DNA from: Flavimaricola marinus
GTDB lineage: Bacteria > Pseudomonadota > Alphaproteobacteria > Rhodobacterales > Rhodobacteraceae
DNA length: 64,000 nucleotides
Assembly: GCF_900184895.1 (NCBI RefSeq)
Contig: NZ_FXZK01000004.1
Location: 186,001-250,000, forward strand
Reading direction: 5' to 3'
The notes beneath the pieces are model-generated. The model was not told where the DNA came from. It worked only from the letters and a program-made list of their open reading frames with translations, and did no database searches. This document shows, piece by piece, positions 1 to 9,079 of this stretch. The translations under genes and the position numbers were made by a program. The first letter of the stretch is position 1. The number at the start of each line of letters is the position of its first letter.

Positions 1-693
1 GCGGCGCGGGCGACGGCTCCGGCGGCGGCGATCGAGGCTTTGCATGCCTATTCGCTGGTACATGACGACCTGCCCTGCATGGATGACGACGACCTCCGCC
101 GAGGCCAGCCGACGGTACACCGCAAGTGGGACGAGGCGACGGCGGTCCTTGCCGGCGATGCGTTGCAAACCCTTGCGTTTCAGCTGTGTGCTGCGCCCGA
201 GGTCGGCAATGCGGAGGTGCGAATTGCACTGGTGGCGGCGCTGGCCAAGGCGGCTGGAGCCGACGGCATGGTCTTGGGGCAGGCGCTTGATATTGCGGCG
301 GAAACTGCGGCGGAACCATTGACCTTGGAGCAAATCACCGCGCTTCAGGCGGGCAAGACCGGCGCCTTGATTGCATGGTCCGCCGAAGCCGGCGCGATTT
401 TGGCCGGGGCGGATCCTGCGCCAATGCGCCGCTATGCCGCGGCGTTAGGGCTGGCATTCCAGATCGCCGATGACATCTTGGATGTAGAGGGCGATGCGGA
501 AGCGGTCGGCAAAGCCTTGCGCAAGGATGCCGAGGCTGGCAAGGCGACGTTCGTTTCGCTATTGGGCCTGGATGCGGCAAAAGCCCGCGCAAGCGCCTTG
601 ATCGACGAGGCATGTGTGGCGCTGGAGCCCTTTGGTGCAAAGGCCGACAGCCTGCGGGACGCCGCCCGCTTTGTGATTTCCCGGCGGAACTGA
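1..693 (+). CDS. ispA: polyprenyl (farnesyl/geranyl-type) diphosphate synthase, 5' end missing
   Basis: This is the C-terminal part of a trans-isoprenyl diphosphate synthase, which condenses isopentenyl diphosphate with an allylic diphosphate in the cytoplasm. The frame is open from base 1, so the true start lies upstream. The first Asp-rich motif is visible as [15 protein letters not shown] near the left edge. The second is QIADDILD about 70 codons before the stop. It lies 13 bp before dxs on the same strand, the usual ispA-dxs pairing in alphaproteobacteria, so the two are probably co-transcribed. The exact chain length of the product cannot be read from the fragment. Confidence 0.93.
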   Translation, partial: AARATAPAAAIEALHAYSLVHDDLPCMDDDDLRRGQPTVHRKWDEATAVLAGDALQTLAFQLCAAPEVGNAEVRIALVAALAKAAGADGMVLGQALDIAAETAAEPLTLEQITALQAGKTGALIAWSAEAGAILAGADPAPMRRYAAALGLAFQIADDILDVEGDAEAVGKALRKDAEAGKATFVSLLGLDAAKARASALIDEACVALEPFGAKADSLRDAARFVISRRN

Positions 694-706
694 GAAGGCT
701 CGCAAG

Positions 707-2644
707 ATGACAAACCGTCCCGAAACGCCCCTGCTGGATCAGGTCAAGGTGCCCGCCGACATGAAGCGTTTGTCGGACGCGGAATTGGTTCGATTGGCCG
801 ACGAGCTGCGTGCCGAGACGATCAGCGCAGTCAGCGAGACCGGGGGCCATCTGGGCGCTGGCCTTGGTGTCGTCGAACTCACTGTCGCGCTACATGCTGT
901 GTTTGATGCCCCAAAGGACCGCATCATTTGGGATGTGTCCCATCAGTGCTATCCCCACAAGATCCTGACCGGCCGTCGCGACCGTATCCGCACCTTGCGT
1001 ACGAAGGGTGGCCTCAGCGGATTTACCAAACGCTCCGAAAGCCCATACGACCCATTCGGGGCCGCCCATTCGAGCACGTCGATCAGCGCGGCGCTCGGCT
1101 TTGCCGTGGCTCGTGATCTGGGCGGTGCGCCTGAACATGGCCTGGGCGACGCGATTGCCGTGATCGGTGACGGCGCGATGAGCGCGGGCATGGCCTATGA
1201 GGCCATGAATAACGCGGGTCATCTGAAAAAGCGGCTGATTGTCATCCTCAATGACAACGAGATGTCGATTGCGCCGCCTGTGGGGGCGATGTCGGCTTAC
1301 TTGTCCAAACTCTATGCCGGGGCTCCTTTCCAAGAGCTTAAGGCTGCGGCCAAGGGGGCGGTGTCGTTCCTGCCGCCGCCGCTTCGCGAGGGTGCGCATC
1401 GGGCGAAGGAAATGCTCAAGCATATGACTGTGGGCGGGACCCTGTTCGAGGAGCTGGGCTTCTCCTATCTCGGGCCGATCGACGGCCATGATATGGAGCA
1501 ACTTCTGGCCGTGCTCCGCACTGTGAAATCCCGCGCCACGGGGCCGATTTTGATCCATGCGATCACCAAGAAGGGCAAGGGGTATGCCCCCGCCGAAGAG
1601 GCGTCTGACAAGGGGCATGCGACCGCCAAGTTTGACATGGTGACCGGAAAACAGGCCAAGGCGAAATCCAATGCGCCCAGCTATACCTCTGTTTTTGCGA
1701 ATGCTTTGCTGGATCACGCGGCGAAGGATAGCCGCATCTGTGCCGTCACGGCAGCGATGCCGGATGGCACGGGCCTGAGCAAATTCATGGAGCGCTATGC
1801 CTCGCGCTGCTTTGACGTCGGTATTGCCGAGCAGCATGCGGTGACCTTTGCCGCGGGGCTTGCGGCGGGCGGGTTGCGGCCGTTTTGCGCGCTCTATTCG
1901 ACCTTTCTGCAGAGGGGCTACGATCAGGTCGTTCACGACGTTGCGATTCAGCGGCTTCCGGTCAGATTTGCCATTGATCGTGCGGGGTTGGTCGGTGCGG
2001 ACGGGTCGACCCATGCTGGCTCTTTCGACGTGGCGTTCCTTGCCAACCTGCCGGGATTTGTCGTGATGGCCGCGAGCGACGAGGCGGAGCTGATCCGCAT
2101 GGTCGCCACGGCGGCGGCCCATGACAGCGGGCCGATTGCCTTCCGCTTTCCGCGTGGCGAGGGTGTGGGCGTGGAAATGCCCAATGATGTCAAGCCCTTG
2201 GAGATCGGCAAAGGCCGCATGATCCAAGAGGGAAAAGGCGTTGCCATCCTGTCATTTGGCACCCGATTGCAGGAAGTGATGCTGGCCTGCGAGGCGCTGC
2301 AAGCCCGCGGGATTACGCCCACGGTGGCCGATGCCCGCTTTGCCAAACCGCTCGACCGCGACCTGATTTTGCGCCTTGCCGAGACCCATGATGCGCTGAT
2401 CACGGTGGAGGAGGGCGCTGTCGGCGGATTCGGCTCTCATGTCGCGCAACTGCTTGGCGATGAAGGGGTTTTTGACCACGGCCTCAAGTATCGTTCGATG
2501 GTTTTGCCCGACATTTTCATCGATCAGGCCAGCCCCAAGGACATGTACGACGTGGCCGGGATGAACGCCGAGCACATCGAGGCCAAGGTGCTGAATGTGA
2601 TGGGTGTCGATGTGCTGCCGGCCCGCGCTGAGTCGCGCAACTAG
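707..2644 (+). CDS. dxs: 1-deoxy-D-xylulose-5-phosphate synthase
   Basis: Encodes 645 residues, the normal family length. The enzyme joins pyruvate and glyceraldehyde 3-phosphate using thiamine diphosphate, the first step of the MEP isoprenoid pathway. The thiamine-binding GDGAMSAG...NNAG segment lies at about residues 150-170. The central transketolase-like motif [13 protein letters not shown] is near residue 375, followed by [15 protein letters not shown]. The C-terminal transketolase domain is complete. It follows ispA closely, supplying precursors to the prenyl synthase. The stop codon runs straight into a dispersed repeat that begins GTTAACG. Confidence 0.97.
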   Translation: MTNRPETPLLDQVKVPADMKRLSDAELVRLADELRAETISAVSETGGHLGAGLGVVELTVALHAVFDAPKDRIIWDVSHQCYPHKILTGRRDRIRTLRTKGGLSGFTKRSESPYDPFGAAHSSTSISAALGFAVARDLGGAPEHGLGDAIAVIGDGAMSAGMAYEAMNNAGHLKKRLIVILNDNEMSIAPPVGAMSAYLSKLYAGAPFQELKAAAKGAVSFLPPPLREGAHRAKEMLKHMTVGGTLFEELGFSYLGPIDGHDMEQLLAVLRTVKSRATGPILIHAITKKGKGYAPAEEASDKGHATAKFDMVTGKQAKAKSNAPSYTSVFANALLDHAAKDSRICAVTAAMPDGTGLSKFMERYASRCFDVGIAEQHAVTFAAGLAAGGLRPFCALYSTFLQRGYDQVVHDVAIQRLPVRFAIDRAGLVGADGSTHAGSFDVAFLANLPGFVVMAASDEAELIRMVATAAAHDSGPIAFRFPRGEGVGVEMPNDVKPLEIGKGRMIQEGKGVAILSFGTRLQEVMLACEALQARGITPTVADARFAKPLDRDLILRLAETHDALITVEEGAVGGFGSHVAQLLGDEGVFDHGLKYRSMVLPDIFIDQASPKDMYDVAGMNAEHIEAKVLNVMGVDVLPARAESRN

Positions 2645-2704
2645 TTAACGGCCTGAAATGGCCCGCGGTATCACGTCGGTATGGCGTCGGTATGCCGTAG
2701 GTGC
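2644..2704. repeat. dispersed repeat with 11-bp iteron-like array, copy A
   Basis: Begins with the palindrome GTTAAC at the dxs stop, then a short spacer containing GAAA, then CGGTAT at 2666, 2677 and 2688 and a diverged unit near 2699. The spacing is exactly 11 bp each time. Nearly the same sequence, in the same order, recurs at 46318-46391 after ccrM. It is intergenic, and its function is not known to me. Confidence 0.7.
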
Positions 2705-2759
2705 GGTTGCTTGGATTGGCCCGGTTAATGGGGCGCACGGATGAACGAAGGGTAAAGCC

Positions 2760-3455
2760 ATGATGGACACGAAATCGGTGCTGGAGACGGTCACGACGGC
2801 GACCGTCACCACCGTTCTGCTCAAGAAGGGATTGCGCAACGTCTGGCTGCGCGGACCCAAGCCGATGGCCCCCGGACAGCCGCGATTGGCGGGCCCGGTC
2901 TTTACCCTGCGGTTCGTGCCGGCCCGCGAGGATCTGGCGACGCCGGAAAGCTGGTCCTCGCCGATTTCGACCCGCGCTGCCATCGAGGCGATGCCCGAGG
3001 GCTGTATCGCCGTCGTGGATGCGATGGGCGTGTCGGATGCCGGCATCTTTGGCGATATCCTTGCCGCCCGGATGGTGAAACGCGGTGTGGCCGCCCTGAT
3101 CAGTGACGGCGTGGTCCGCGATGCGGCCGGCGTTCACGGCACCGGCCTGCCGGTCTGGTGCGCCGGTGTGGCCGCGCCGCCGAGCGTGGCGGGCCTGACC
3201 TTTGTCGGCTGGGACGAGCCGGTTGCTTGTGGCGGCGTCGCCGTGATGCCCGGTGATTGGATTCTGGCTGATGACGATGGTGCGGTGCTGATCCCGGCGG
3301 CCTATCTGGAGACGGTGCTCGCCGAAGCCCCGGAGCAGGAGCGCATGGAGGCGTGGATCATGGAGGAGGTCGACCGTGGCGTGCCGCTGCCCGGCCTGTA
3401 TCCGATGAATGCGGAGACCCGGGCGCGCTATGAGGCATTCAAGGCGGGCGGCTAG
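2760..3455 (+). CDS. RraA-family protein, probable HMG/CHA-type aldolase fold
   Basis: Encodes 231 residues of the RraA/4-hydroxy-4-methyl-2-oxoglutarate aldolase family. The divalent-metal motif of active aldolases, Asp-X20-Arg-Asp, is intact: Asp in FGDILAAR and Arg-Asp in GVVRDAAGV with exactly 20 residues between. This favours a catalytic role (retro-aldol cleavage or oxaloacetate decarboxylation) over the purely regulatory RNase E inhibitor role, but no substrate can be assigned. Tandem ATG codons at 2760 and 2763 follow a GAAGGG ribosome-binding site. It stands alone between two intergenic repeats, and a terminator-like repeat begins 5 bp after its stop. Confidence 0.85.
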   Translation: MMDTKSVLETVTTATVTTVLLKKGLRNVWLRGPKPMAPGQPRLAGPVFTLRFVPAREDLATPESWSSPISTRAAIEAMPEGCIAVVDAMGVSDAGIFGDILAARMVKRGVAALISDGVVRDAAGVHGTGLPVWCAGVAAPPSVAGLTFVGWDEPVACGGVAVMPGDWILADDDGAVLIPAAYLETVLAEAPEQERMEAWIMEEVDRGVPLPGLYPMNAETRARYEAFKAGG

Positions 3456-3459
3456 GCCG

Positions 3460-3495
3460 GGAGCCTCCGGCGGGGATATTTTTGACCCAAAGAAG
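3460..3495 (+). repeat. dispersed hairpin-tail repeat (copy R1), terminator-like
   Basis: A GC-rich inverted repeat (GCCGG...CCGGC) is followed by the conserved tail GGGATATTTTTGACCCAAAG ending AAG (3473-3495). The 36 bp are identical to 14580-14615. Stem plus T-run directly after the upstream stop codon resembles an intrinsic terminator for the RraA-family gene. Further copies are at 14736, 27489 and 44300. Confidence 0.75.
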
Positions 3496-3498
3496 CCC

Positions 3499-4269
3499 CT
3501 AGTCGCGCCTTGATTTCAGCTCGGCTTCGATGGCTTCCAGCCGGGCGAGCACCCGGTCGCGGTATTCGTCGGTGGCGGCGTTCGATTCCTCGGCGTGGGC
3601 GTCCTGCATCGAGTTGACGATGAGGCCGACGAGCAGGTTTACCACGGCGAAGGTGGTGACCATGATGAACGGCACGAAGAACAGCCATGCGTAGGGGTAG
3701 ACCTCCATCACTGGCCTGACGATCCCCATCGACCAGCTTTCCAGCGTCATGATCTGGAACAGCGAATAGCCGGACCGCGCCAATGTGCCGAACCATTCGG
3801 GGAAGTCGGCCCCGAAGAGTTTCGTCGCCATCACCGCCCCGATGTAGAAGATCAGTGCCATCAGCACGAAGACCGATCCCATGCCGGGCAGGGCCGTGAT
3901 GAACCCCTCGACCACCCGCCGCAGTCGGGGGGCGGCCGATATCACCCGCAGCACCCGCAGAATACGGAGCGCCCGCAGCACCGACAGCCCTTGGCTCGCT
4001 GGCACGAGCGAGATCCCGACGACGAAGAAATCGAACAGGTTCCAGGGGTTGTGGAAGAATTGCCCCCGATAGGCGTAGAGTTTCGCCAAGAGCTCGACCA
4101 CGAAGATCGTCAGACAGATGCTGTCGAGCAGACCGATCAGCCCGCCGGCCGTCGCCATCACGCTTTGCGATGTTTCCAGCCCCAGAATGACGGCGTTGAA
4201 CAGGATCACGCCGATGATGGCGTTCTTGGTGCTGTCGCGTTCGAGAAAGCGGGTCAGTTGGCTGCGCAA
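3499..4269 (-). CDS. voltage-gated sodium channel, NavBac type
   Basis: Encodes 256 residues forming one six-helix ion-channel subunit; four would make a pore in the inner membrane. S1-S3 occupy roughly residues 15-92. The voltage sensor S4 (95-120) carries arginines at 99, 102, 105 and 108 in the every-third-residue pattern. The selectivity filter is TLESWSM (175-181), the signature of the bacterial sodium channels NavAb and NaChBac. S6 (about 196-221) is followed by a charged helical tail that could form the tetramerising coiled coil. It converges with the RraA-family gene and diverges from the gene at 4385. A role in motility or pH response is only inferred from relatives. Confidence 0.93.
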   Translation of the reverse strand: MRSQLTRFLERDSTKNAIIGVILFNAVILGLETSQSVMATAGGLIGLLDSICLTIFVVELLAKLYAYRGQFFHNPWNLFDFFVVGISLVPASQGLSVLRALRILRVLRVISAAPRLRRVVEGFITALPGMGSVFVLMALIFYIGAVMATKLFGADFPEWFGTLARSGYSLFQIMTLESWSMGIVRPVMEVYPYAWLFFVPFIMVTTFAVVNLLVGLIVNSMQDAHAEESNAATDEYRDRVLARLEAIEAELKSRRD

Positions 4270-4384
4270 GGGACCAGTCCTTTTGGGGCTTTGATGTCAT
4301 GTCCATATGGTTTGCCGGCGCCGCCGGTGCAAGCATTGTCGGCCCCTCTGCGATCGGTCATGTTGCCGAAGACGGGAGGGCCGG

Positions 4385-5035
4385 ATGCGCGCTGTTTTGA
4401 TCTATCGCTGGGCGGTGTTTTTGCTGGCTGCGGGCTATTGTCTGCGGATGGTGATTTTCGGCGGCTGGGAGCAGTTTGCCGGGCCGTTCCGGTTCCTGAC
4501 CGTCTGGGCGCTGTTTGCGTCGTTCTTCTGTGCCAGCCGGATGATTGCCCGCGAGGAGGGCCGAACGGAGCGCCGTTGGGACGCCGTCGTCGCCATGACC
4601 GCCGTGGCCAATCTGATGGTCGTGTTCCTGTATTGGCGTCTGTATCTGGCCGATCCCACCTCTGTCACCCGTGACGGCGAATTGAACTCGTGGTGGCTGG
4701 AGGGGTATTTGCATGCCCTTGGTCCGGCGTTGCAGTGGATTGATGCCCTGTTCATCCATCGTTCGTTTCGCAGGCCCTTTGCGGCGGCGGGCTGTTTGCT
4801 GCTGTTTTGTGCGACGTATTTTGCGTGGATCGAGGGCGTCGTCCGCCCCCTGGCCGACAGCCCTGTGGGGTCGGTGACGACGGGGTTGCCCTATAAGTTT
4901 CTCAACAACTTGGAGCCTGCCGGCCGCATCGAGTTCTATGTGACCAATGTGCTGGTCGCCATGGCGGTTCTGGCGCTGTTCTCCGGGCTGGCTTGGGCTA
5001 TTCGTCGCGCTCTTCCAAGGCCAGAAGCGCGCTGA
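4385..5035 (+). CDS. FAR-17a/AIG1-like multi-pass membrane protein
   Basis: Encodes 216 residues with about six hydrophobic segments. It resembles FAR-17a/AIG1-like proteins, whose eukaryotic members hydrolyse fatty-acid esters of hydroxy fatty acids; a bacterial function is not established. The ATG at 4385 was chosen because translation upstream gives a Cys/Arg-rich stretch unlike coding sequence. It diverges from the sodium channel gene (115 bp between starts). Its 3' end overlaps the convergent SDR gene by 38 bp. The family call rests on overall pattern and length, not on a diagnostic motif. Confidence 0.65.
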   Translation: MRAVLIYRWAVFLLAAGYCLRMVIFGGWEQFAGPFRFLTVWALFASFFCASRMIAREEGRTERRWDAVVAMTAVANLMVVFLYWRLYLADPTSVTRDGELNSWWLEGYLHALGPALQWIDALFIHRSFRRPFAAAGCLLLFCATYFAWIEGVVRPLADSPVGSVTTGLPYKFLNNLEPAGRIEFYVTNVLVAMAVLALFSGLAWAIRRALPRPEAR

Positions 5036-5852
5036 GCCCGGCCCTGTAGTCGGGGTATTTCAGCACGACCCCAAGTTCGGATTTGATCCGCTCGTTGGAG
5101 ACCTTCTTGCTCTCGGCGTAGAAGCTGCGCGCCATCGGCGTCATCTCGGCAGTGTCGAAGTCTTCGGCGGGCGGGATCGGCAGGCCGAGAAGCTGTGCCG
5201 CGTGGCCGATGACGTCTTCGGGCGGGGCCGGGTCGTCGTCGCAGACGTTGTAGGCGCGGCCGGGGTTGGGCTGATTGATCGAGGCGAGCAGGACTTGCGC
5301 GATGTCGTCGACGTGGGTGCGGCTGAAGACCTGCCCCGGTTTGATGATCCTGCGAGCGGTGCCGTTGCGCACCTTGGCGAAGGGGCCGCGGCCGGGGCCG
5401 TAGATCCCTGCCAGCCGAAAGATATGCAGAGGGAGCCCGAGCGTCGCCCAGTCCGCTTCGGCCCTCACCCGCGCTTGCCCGCGTGCAGTGGCGGGGGTGA
5501 GCGGGGCGGTTTCGTCGACCCAAGCGCCGTTGTGATCGCCATAGACCCCGGTGGTGGAGAGGTAGCCCACCCATTCGAACTGCCCTGCCCGTGCGGCGAT
5601 CTCGGAGCGCAATTCCCGCAGGACCGGGTCGCCGTCCGCGTCCGGGGCCGCCGAGATCAACAGGTGCGTCGCCGCGTCGAGCGCCGGTGTCAGGTCGGCG
5701 CCGGGCCAGATCCGCGGCTCGGTGCCTGCGGCGAGCAGGGCGGCGGCCTTGTCTTCGCTGCGCGTCGTGCCGATGACCCGCCAGTCGCGGGGCAGGATCC
5801 GGGCAAGTGCCTGGGCGGAGTAGCCGTGGCCGAAGGAGAGCAAGGTTTTCAT
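4998..5852 (-). CDS. atypical SDR / NAD(P)-dependent epimerase-like protein
   Basis: Encodes 284 residues with an N-terminal Rossmann start (LLSFGHGYSAQALA) and the segments STTGVYGDHNG and RLAGIYGPGRGP typical of extended or atypical SDRs of the YeeZ type. It probably binds NAD(P) and acts on a sugar-nucleotide-like or other small substrate, which is not identifiable. The start at 5852 begins MKTLLSFG; the same frame stays open far upstream only because of antisense GC bias. It diverges from the methyltransferase at 5928 with 75 bp between starts, and converges with the 4385 gene. Confidence 0.8.
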   Translation of the reverse strand: MKTLLSFGHGYSAQALARILPRDWRVIGTTRSEDKAAALLAAGTEPRIWPGADLTPALDAATHLLISAAPDADGDPVLRELRSEIAARAGQFEWVGYLSTTGVYGDHNGAWVDETAPLTPATARGQARVRAEADWATLGLPLHIFRLAGIYGPGRGPFAKVRNGTARRIIKPGQVFSRTHVDDIAQVLLASINQPNPGRAYNVCDDDPAPPEDVIGHAAQLLGLPIPPAEDFDTAEMTPMARSFYAESKKVSNERIKSELGVVLKYPDYRAGLSALLALEERDE

Positions 5853-5927
5853 AGCCCGAGTGATGCCGTGATGCGCGGCCTTGCGCAAGGTGGTTGCAAT
5901 TTGTCGCCCAGTGCGGATCTTGGCTCT

Positions 5928-6560
5928 ATGACAGATCAGGACAACAGCAAGCTCTCCTCCGCCTATTCGCTGAACGGGCCAGAGGACACACGTCGCCTCT
6001 ATGCCGAATGGGCCGAGACCTATGACGCCGATTTCGTGCAGGGGCAGGGCTATCTGATGCCAAGCCATGTGGCGGATGCGTTTCTGGCCGCCGGTGGCGC
6101 CGGCCCGGTGCTCGACGTCGGTGCGGGCACGGGCGTGATGGGCGAGGGGCTGGGCGCGGCGGGGATTGCCCCCATCGACGCGCTGGATCTGTCGCCGGAG
6201 ATGCTCGCAGTGGCGGGCCGCAAGGGCATATACCGCCATCTGATCGAGGCGGATGTGACCCAGCCGATTGTCTTGCCCGAGGGCCCCTATGCCGGCGTGG
6301 TCAGTTCCGGCACGTTCACGCTGGGCCATGTCGGCCCGGAGGCGTTCGACCCGCTTTTGGCGGCCGCCGCACCCGGTGCGATTTTCTCGCTGGGGATGAA
6401 TGCCAAGCACTATGTGGCCGCCGGATTCGAGGCCAAGATCGAGGCGCTGGCCGATCAGATCACGGGGTTCTCGTTGTCCACTGTGCCGCTTTATCGCGAG
6501 GGTGCGACCGGACCGCATGCCAAGGACAACGGCTATGTCGTTGTGTTCTCCAAGCGCTAG
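5928..6560 (+). CDS. class I SAM-dependent methyltransferase
   Basis: Encodes 210 residues. The SAM-binding motif I is VLDVGAGTGVMGEGLG at about residues 60-75, and the acidic motif II region ALDLSPEML follows at the usual distance. A C-terminal substrate region is present, but nothing shows which small molecule is methylated. The ATG at 5928 begins MTDQDNSKLSS; the longer frame upstream is antisense to the SDR gene. The sugar-kinase gene starts 9 bp after its stop, so the two may be co-transcribed, although a functional link is not evident. Confidence 0.82.
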   Translation: MTDQDNSKLSSAYSLNGPEDTRRLYAEWAETYDADFVQGQGYLMPSHVADAFLAAGGAGPVLDVGAGTGVMGEGLGAAGIAPIDALDLSPEMLAVAGRKGIYRHLIEADVTQPIVLPEGPYAGVVSSGTFTLGHVGPEAFDPLLAAAAPGAIFSLGMNAKHYVAAGFEAKIEALADQITGFSLSTVPLYREGATGPHAKDNGYVVVFSKR

Positions 6561-6569
6561 GGGCCGCTG

Positions 6570-8018
6570 ATGCGCATTCTGGGGATTGATGTCGGCACGA
6601 CCTCGGTGAAGGCCGGAATCATCGACGAGACCGGCCAGATCGTGGCCCGCTTTGCCCAGAGCTATCCGACCCGCCGCTCTGGCCGCAACGTGGTGGAGCA
6701 GGATCCGGCGGATTGGATCCGTCTGATCGATGCCGCACTGGAGGCTTTTGCGGGCCATGAGGTTTCGGCCATTGGCCTGACCAGTCAGGTCAACACCCAT
6801 GTTTTCGTGGGCGCGGATGGTTCCTCGCTGATGCCCGCGATACTGTGGCAGGATGGCCGGGCCGGGGCGGAAGCCGCGGCGTTGGATGCCCGCGTGACCG
6901 TTGAGCAGAAGCAGGCGTGGTGGGGCGCCCCGATGCCGATTGACGCGAGCCATGCGGCCTCGAGGATGGCGTGGGTTGCCGCCCATCGCCCGGAGATATG
7001 GGAGCAGACCCGATGGGTGATGCTGCCCAAGGATTACTGCCTGCTCGCCCTGACCGGCGAGGCCGCGACGGACCCGTTGTCGAACGTGGGCCTTGTGGAC
7101 AGCGATCTGCGCTATGTGCCGGAGGTCTTGGCCCTCGTGCCCGGCGCGGCGGAGCGCATGGCTCCGCTGGTGCCGATCTGCGACGTGGTCGGCCGGGTGC
7201 GCGGCGGCCCCTTCGAGGGCGTGCCGGTGGTGTCGGGCACGATGGACGCTTGGGCGGGCCTTGTCGGCACAGGCGGGGCGCAGGACCGTTCGACGATGTA
7301 TCTGAGCGGCACCAGCGAGATCATGGGCATCTCGTCCCGCGAGGTGATCCCGACGCCGGGCGCGATCGTCTTTGCCGAATGCGAGGGCATAAGGCTGCAT
7401 GCCGCGCCGACCCAATCGGGCGGCGATGCGGTGGCTTGGTTCACCGGCGTGCACGAAATGTCGCCCGAGGCCATGGCCGCGATGGTCGGCCCCCGCAGCG
7501 ATGCGGTGCCGCTGTTCCTGCCGCAGTTGCAGGGCGAGCGCGCCCCTTTGTGGGACGCCGATCTGCGCGCCGCCTTTCTGGGGGTGAGCCGCCAGACCGG
7601 GCAGGCCGATTTCGCCCGCGCGGTCTATGAGGGCGTGGCGATGGCCGCCCGCATGGCGCTCGAGACGTTGCAGGCCTCGTCGGGGGTGAAAAGCGACACG
7701 ATCACCTGCGGCGGCGGTGGGTTTCAGTCCGAGCCGTGGAACCAGATCCGTGCCGATGTGATGGGCGTGGAGCTTCGCCGTCTTGCCGCCAAGGATCCGG
7801 GGATTCTGGGTGCCGCGACGATGGCCGCCATCGGCGTGGGTGCCTTTGCCGGGTTTGAAGAGGCCTATGCCGCGCTTGCCGCGGTGGACCAAAGCTATGC
7901 GCCCGATCCGGGGCGGCGTGCTTTCTATGACGATCTCTTTGCTCTCTACGCAGAGGCGATCACAACGACCGCCGATCTGGGCAAACGGGTGTCTGCCCTG
8001 TCGGCCGCGGCCCCCTGA
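6570..8018 (+). CDS. FGGY-family carbohydrate kinase (xylulokinase-like)
   Basis: Encodes 482 residues. The N-terminal phosphate-1 motif is GIDVGTTSVKAG and the C-terminal ATP-site motif is CGGGGFQSEPWNQI, both typical of FGGY kinases such as XylB. It would phosphorylate a sugar or polyol entering through the adjacent ABC transporter. The order kinase, binding protein, ATPase, permease on one strand supports one sugar-uptake operon. The substrate is not certain: xylulose is the usual default, but erythritol-, ribulose- or rare-sugar-specific kinases look alike. No dedicated sugar regulator lies next to it. Confidence 0.87.
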   Translation: MRILGIDVGTTSVKAGIIDETGQIVARFAQSYPTRRSGRNVVEQDPADWIRLIDAALEAFAGHEVSAIGLTSQVNTHVFVGADGSSLMPAILWQDGRAGAEAAALDARVTVEQKQAWWGAPMPIDASHAASRMAWVAAHRPEIWEQTRWVMLPKDYCLLALTGEAATDPLSNVGLVDSDLRYVPEVLALVPGAAERMAPLVPICDVVGRVRGGPFEGVPVVSGTMDAWAGLVGTGGAQDRSTMYLSGTSEIMGISSREVIPTPGAIVFAECEGIRLHAAPTQSGGDAVAWFTGVHEMSPEAMAAMVGPRSDAVPLFLPQLQGERAPLWDADLRAAFLGVSRQTGQADFARAVYEGVAMAARMALETLQASSGVKSDTITCGGGGFQSEPWNQIRADVMGVELRRLAAKDPGILGAATMAAIGVGAFAGFEEAYAALAAVDQSYAPDPGRRAFYDDLFALYAEAITTTADLGKRVSALSAAAP

Positions 8019-8109
8019 CCGCCGAGAAACCCGGTCCCGGGGCGGCGACCATCCCTTTACAATCCACGCCGAAGGCTCTCAGATACCGCCAAACCTAGGG
8101 GAGACGAAA

Positions 8110-9021
8110 ATGACAAGACATCTGACGCTGGCTGTCTCGGCTTTGGCTCTGTGCGCCTCTGCCGCGTGGGCCGAAACCGTGGCGGTGATCACGCCGTATC
8201 TCGCGCAGCCGGGCACGCAGGCCTATGTCGAGGGCTTTGAAGCCGCCGCCGCCGAGCGTGGCTGGGACGTGAACGTCATCGACACCGCTGGCGACGTGGC
8301 CGCCGTGATCAGCCGCATCGAGGATGCCGTTGTTCAGAATGTCGACGCCATCGTGATCAACGTCGATCCCGCTCAGGTGGGTGTCGGCCTGATGGCTGCC
8401 GCCGACGCGGGCATTCCGGTGGTGGGCATGGATGCCGGATCCGATCCGCTGGTCGCCGCGAACGTCACCTCCAACGGCTATGGCATGGCCGCCGAGACCG
8501 CCGTCTACGTGGCCAACCGCATCAACGGCGAAGGTGCCGTGGTGATGTTTGTCTTTGACGCCTTTCCGCCGGTGCAGATCCGGGGCGTTGTGGCCGACGC
8601 GATCTTTGGCAACTTTCCCGATATCGAGGTGCTCGACCGTGTGACCCCGGATGTGTCCGATGGTGGCATCGCCGACAGCCGCGCCAAGATGGAGGCGATC
8701 CTCGCCGCCAATCCCGAGCCGGGCAGCATTGCCGCCGTCTGGGCCGCGTGGGACCAGCCCGCGCTGGGCGCCTTGCAGGCCATCGAGGATGCCGGCCGCG
8801 CCGGTGAGGGCATCGTGATCACCGGCATCGACGCGAACCCGCAGGCCCGCGACGCCATCGCCGCCGGTGGCAATTTCGAAGCCTCCATTGCGCAGGATTT
8901 CAACGGAATCGGGTCGACCGCTGCCGATGTCGTTGCCCGCTTGCTGGCCGGCGAAGAGCTCCGCGAGAGCGTGATCTATGTGCCGACCATGCTGGTGACA
9001 TCGGCCAACGCCGCCGAGTGA
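8110..9021 (+). CDS. sugar ABC transporter substrate-binding protein (RbsB/XylF type)
   Basis: Encodes 303 residues. An N-terminal signal peptide (MTRHLTLAVSALALCASAAWA) precedes a mature region starting ETVAVITPYL, so the protein is periplasmic. The fold is the class B periplasmic binding protein type, with segments such as VDAIVINVDP and GIPVVGMDAGSD. The ATG at 8110 follows GGGGAGACGAAA, a good ribosome-binding site. It lies 91 bp after the kinase and 58 bp before the ATPase, with a stem-loop in the second gap. It delivers the sugar to the permease at 10594. Confidence 0.92.
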   Translation: MTRHLTLAVSALALCASAAWAETVAVITPYLAQPGTQAYVEGFEAAAAERGWDVNVIDTAGDVAAVISRIEDAVVQNVDAIVINVDPAQVGVGLMAAADAGIPVVGMDAGSDPLVAANVTSNGYGMAAETAVYVANRINGEGAVVMFVFDAFPPVQIRGVVADAIFGNFPDIEVLDRVTPDVSDGGIADSRAKMEAILAANPEPGSIAAVWAAWDQPALGALQAIEDAGRAGEGIVITGIDANPQARDAIAAGGNFEASIAQDFNGIGSTAADVVARLLAGEELRESVIYVPTMLVTSANAAE

Positions 9022-9029
9022 TCCCCGCG

Positions 9030-9051
9030 GCGGCGCCGACACCGGCGTCGC
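9030..9051 (+). other. intercistronic stem-loop after the binding-protein gene
   Basis: GCGGCGCCG and CGGCGTCGC form a 9-bp stem (one G-U pair) around the loop ACAC, 9 bp after the stop codon. No T-run follows, so it is more likely an mRNA-stabilising or partial-attenuation hairpin than a terminator. That would fit a higher need for binding protein than for ATPase and permease. Confidence 0.5.
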
Positions 9052-9079
9052 CCCTTTCCGCCCTCTGAAAAGCGATGCC

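Noticed and set aside
890-2227. 445-codon minus-strand frame opposite dxs
   Set aside because: Composition is typical of the antisense of a GC-rich gene, with no motif and no ribosome-binding site.
5853-7892. Very long minus-strand open frame continuing upstream of the SDR gene, antisense to the methyltransferase and sugar kinase
   Set aside because: The translation is Arg/His/Gly-rich with no domain; the plus-strand genes have clear motifs. It is a GC-bias shadow.
8060-8105. Possible glycine-riboswitch-like words (CCGAAGG, CTCTCAG) before the binding-protein gene
   Set aside because: The order and spacing do not fit an aptamer and no paired stems could be drawn; probably chance.
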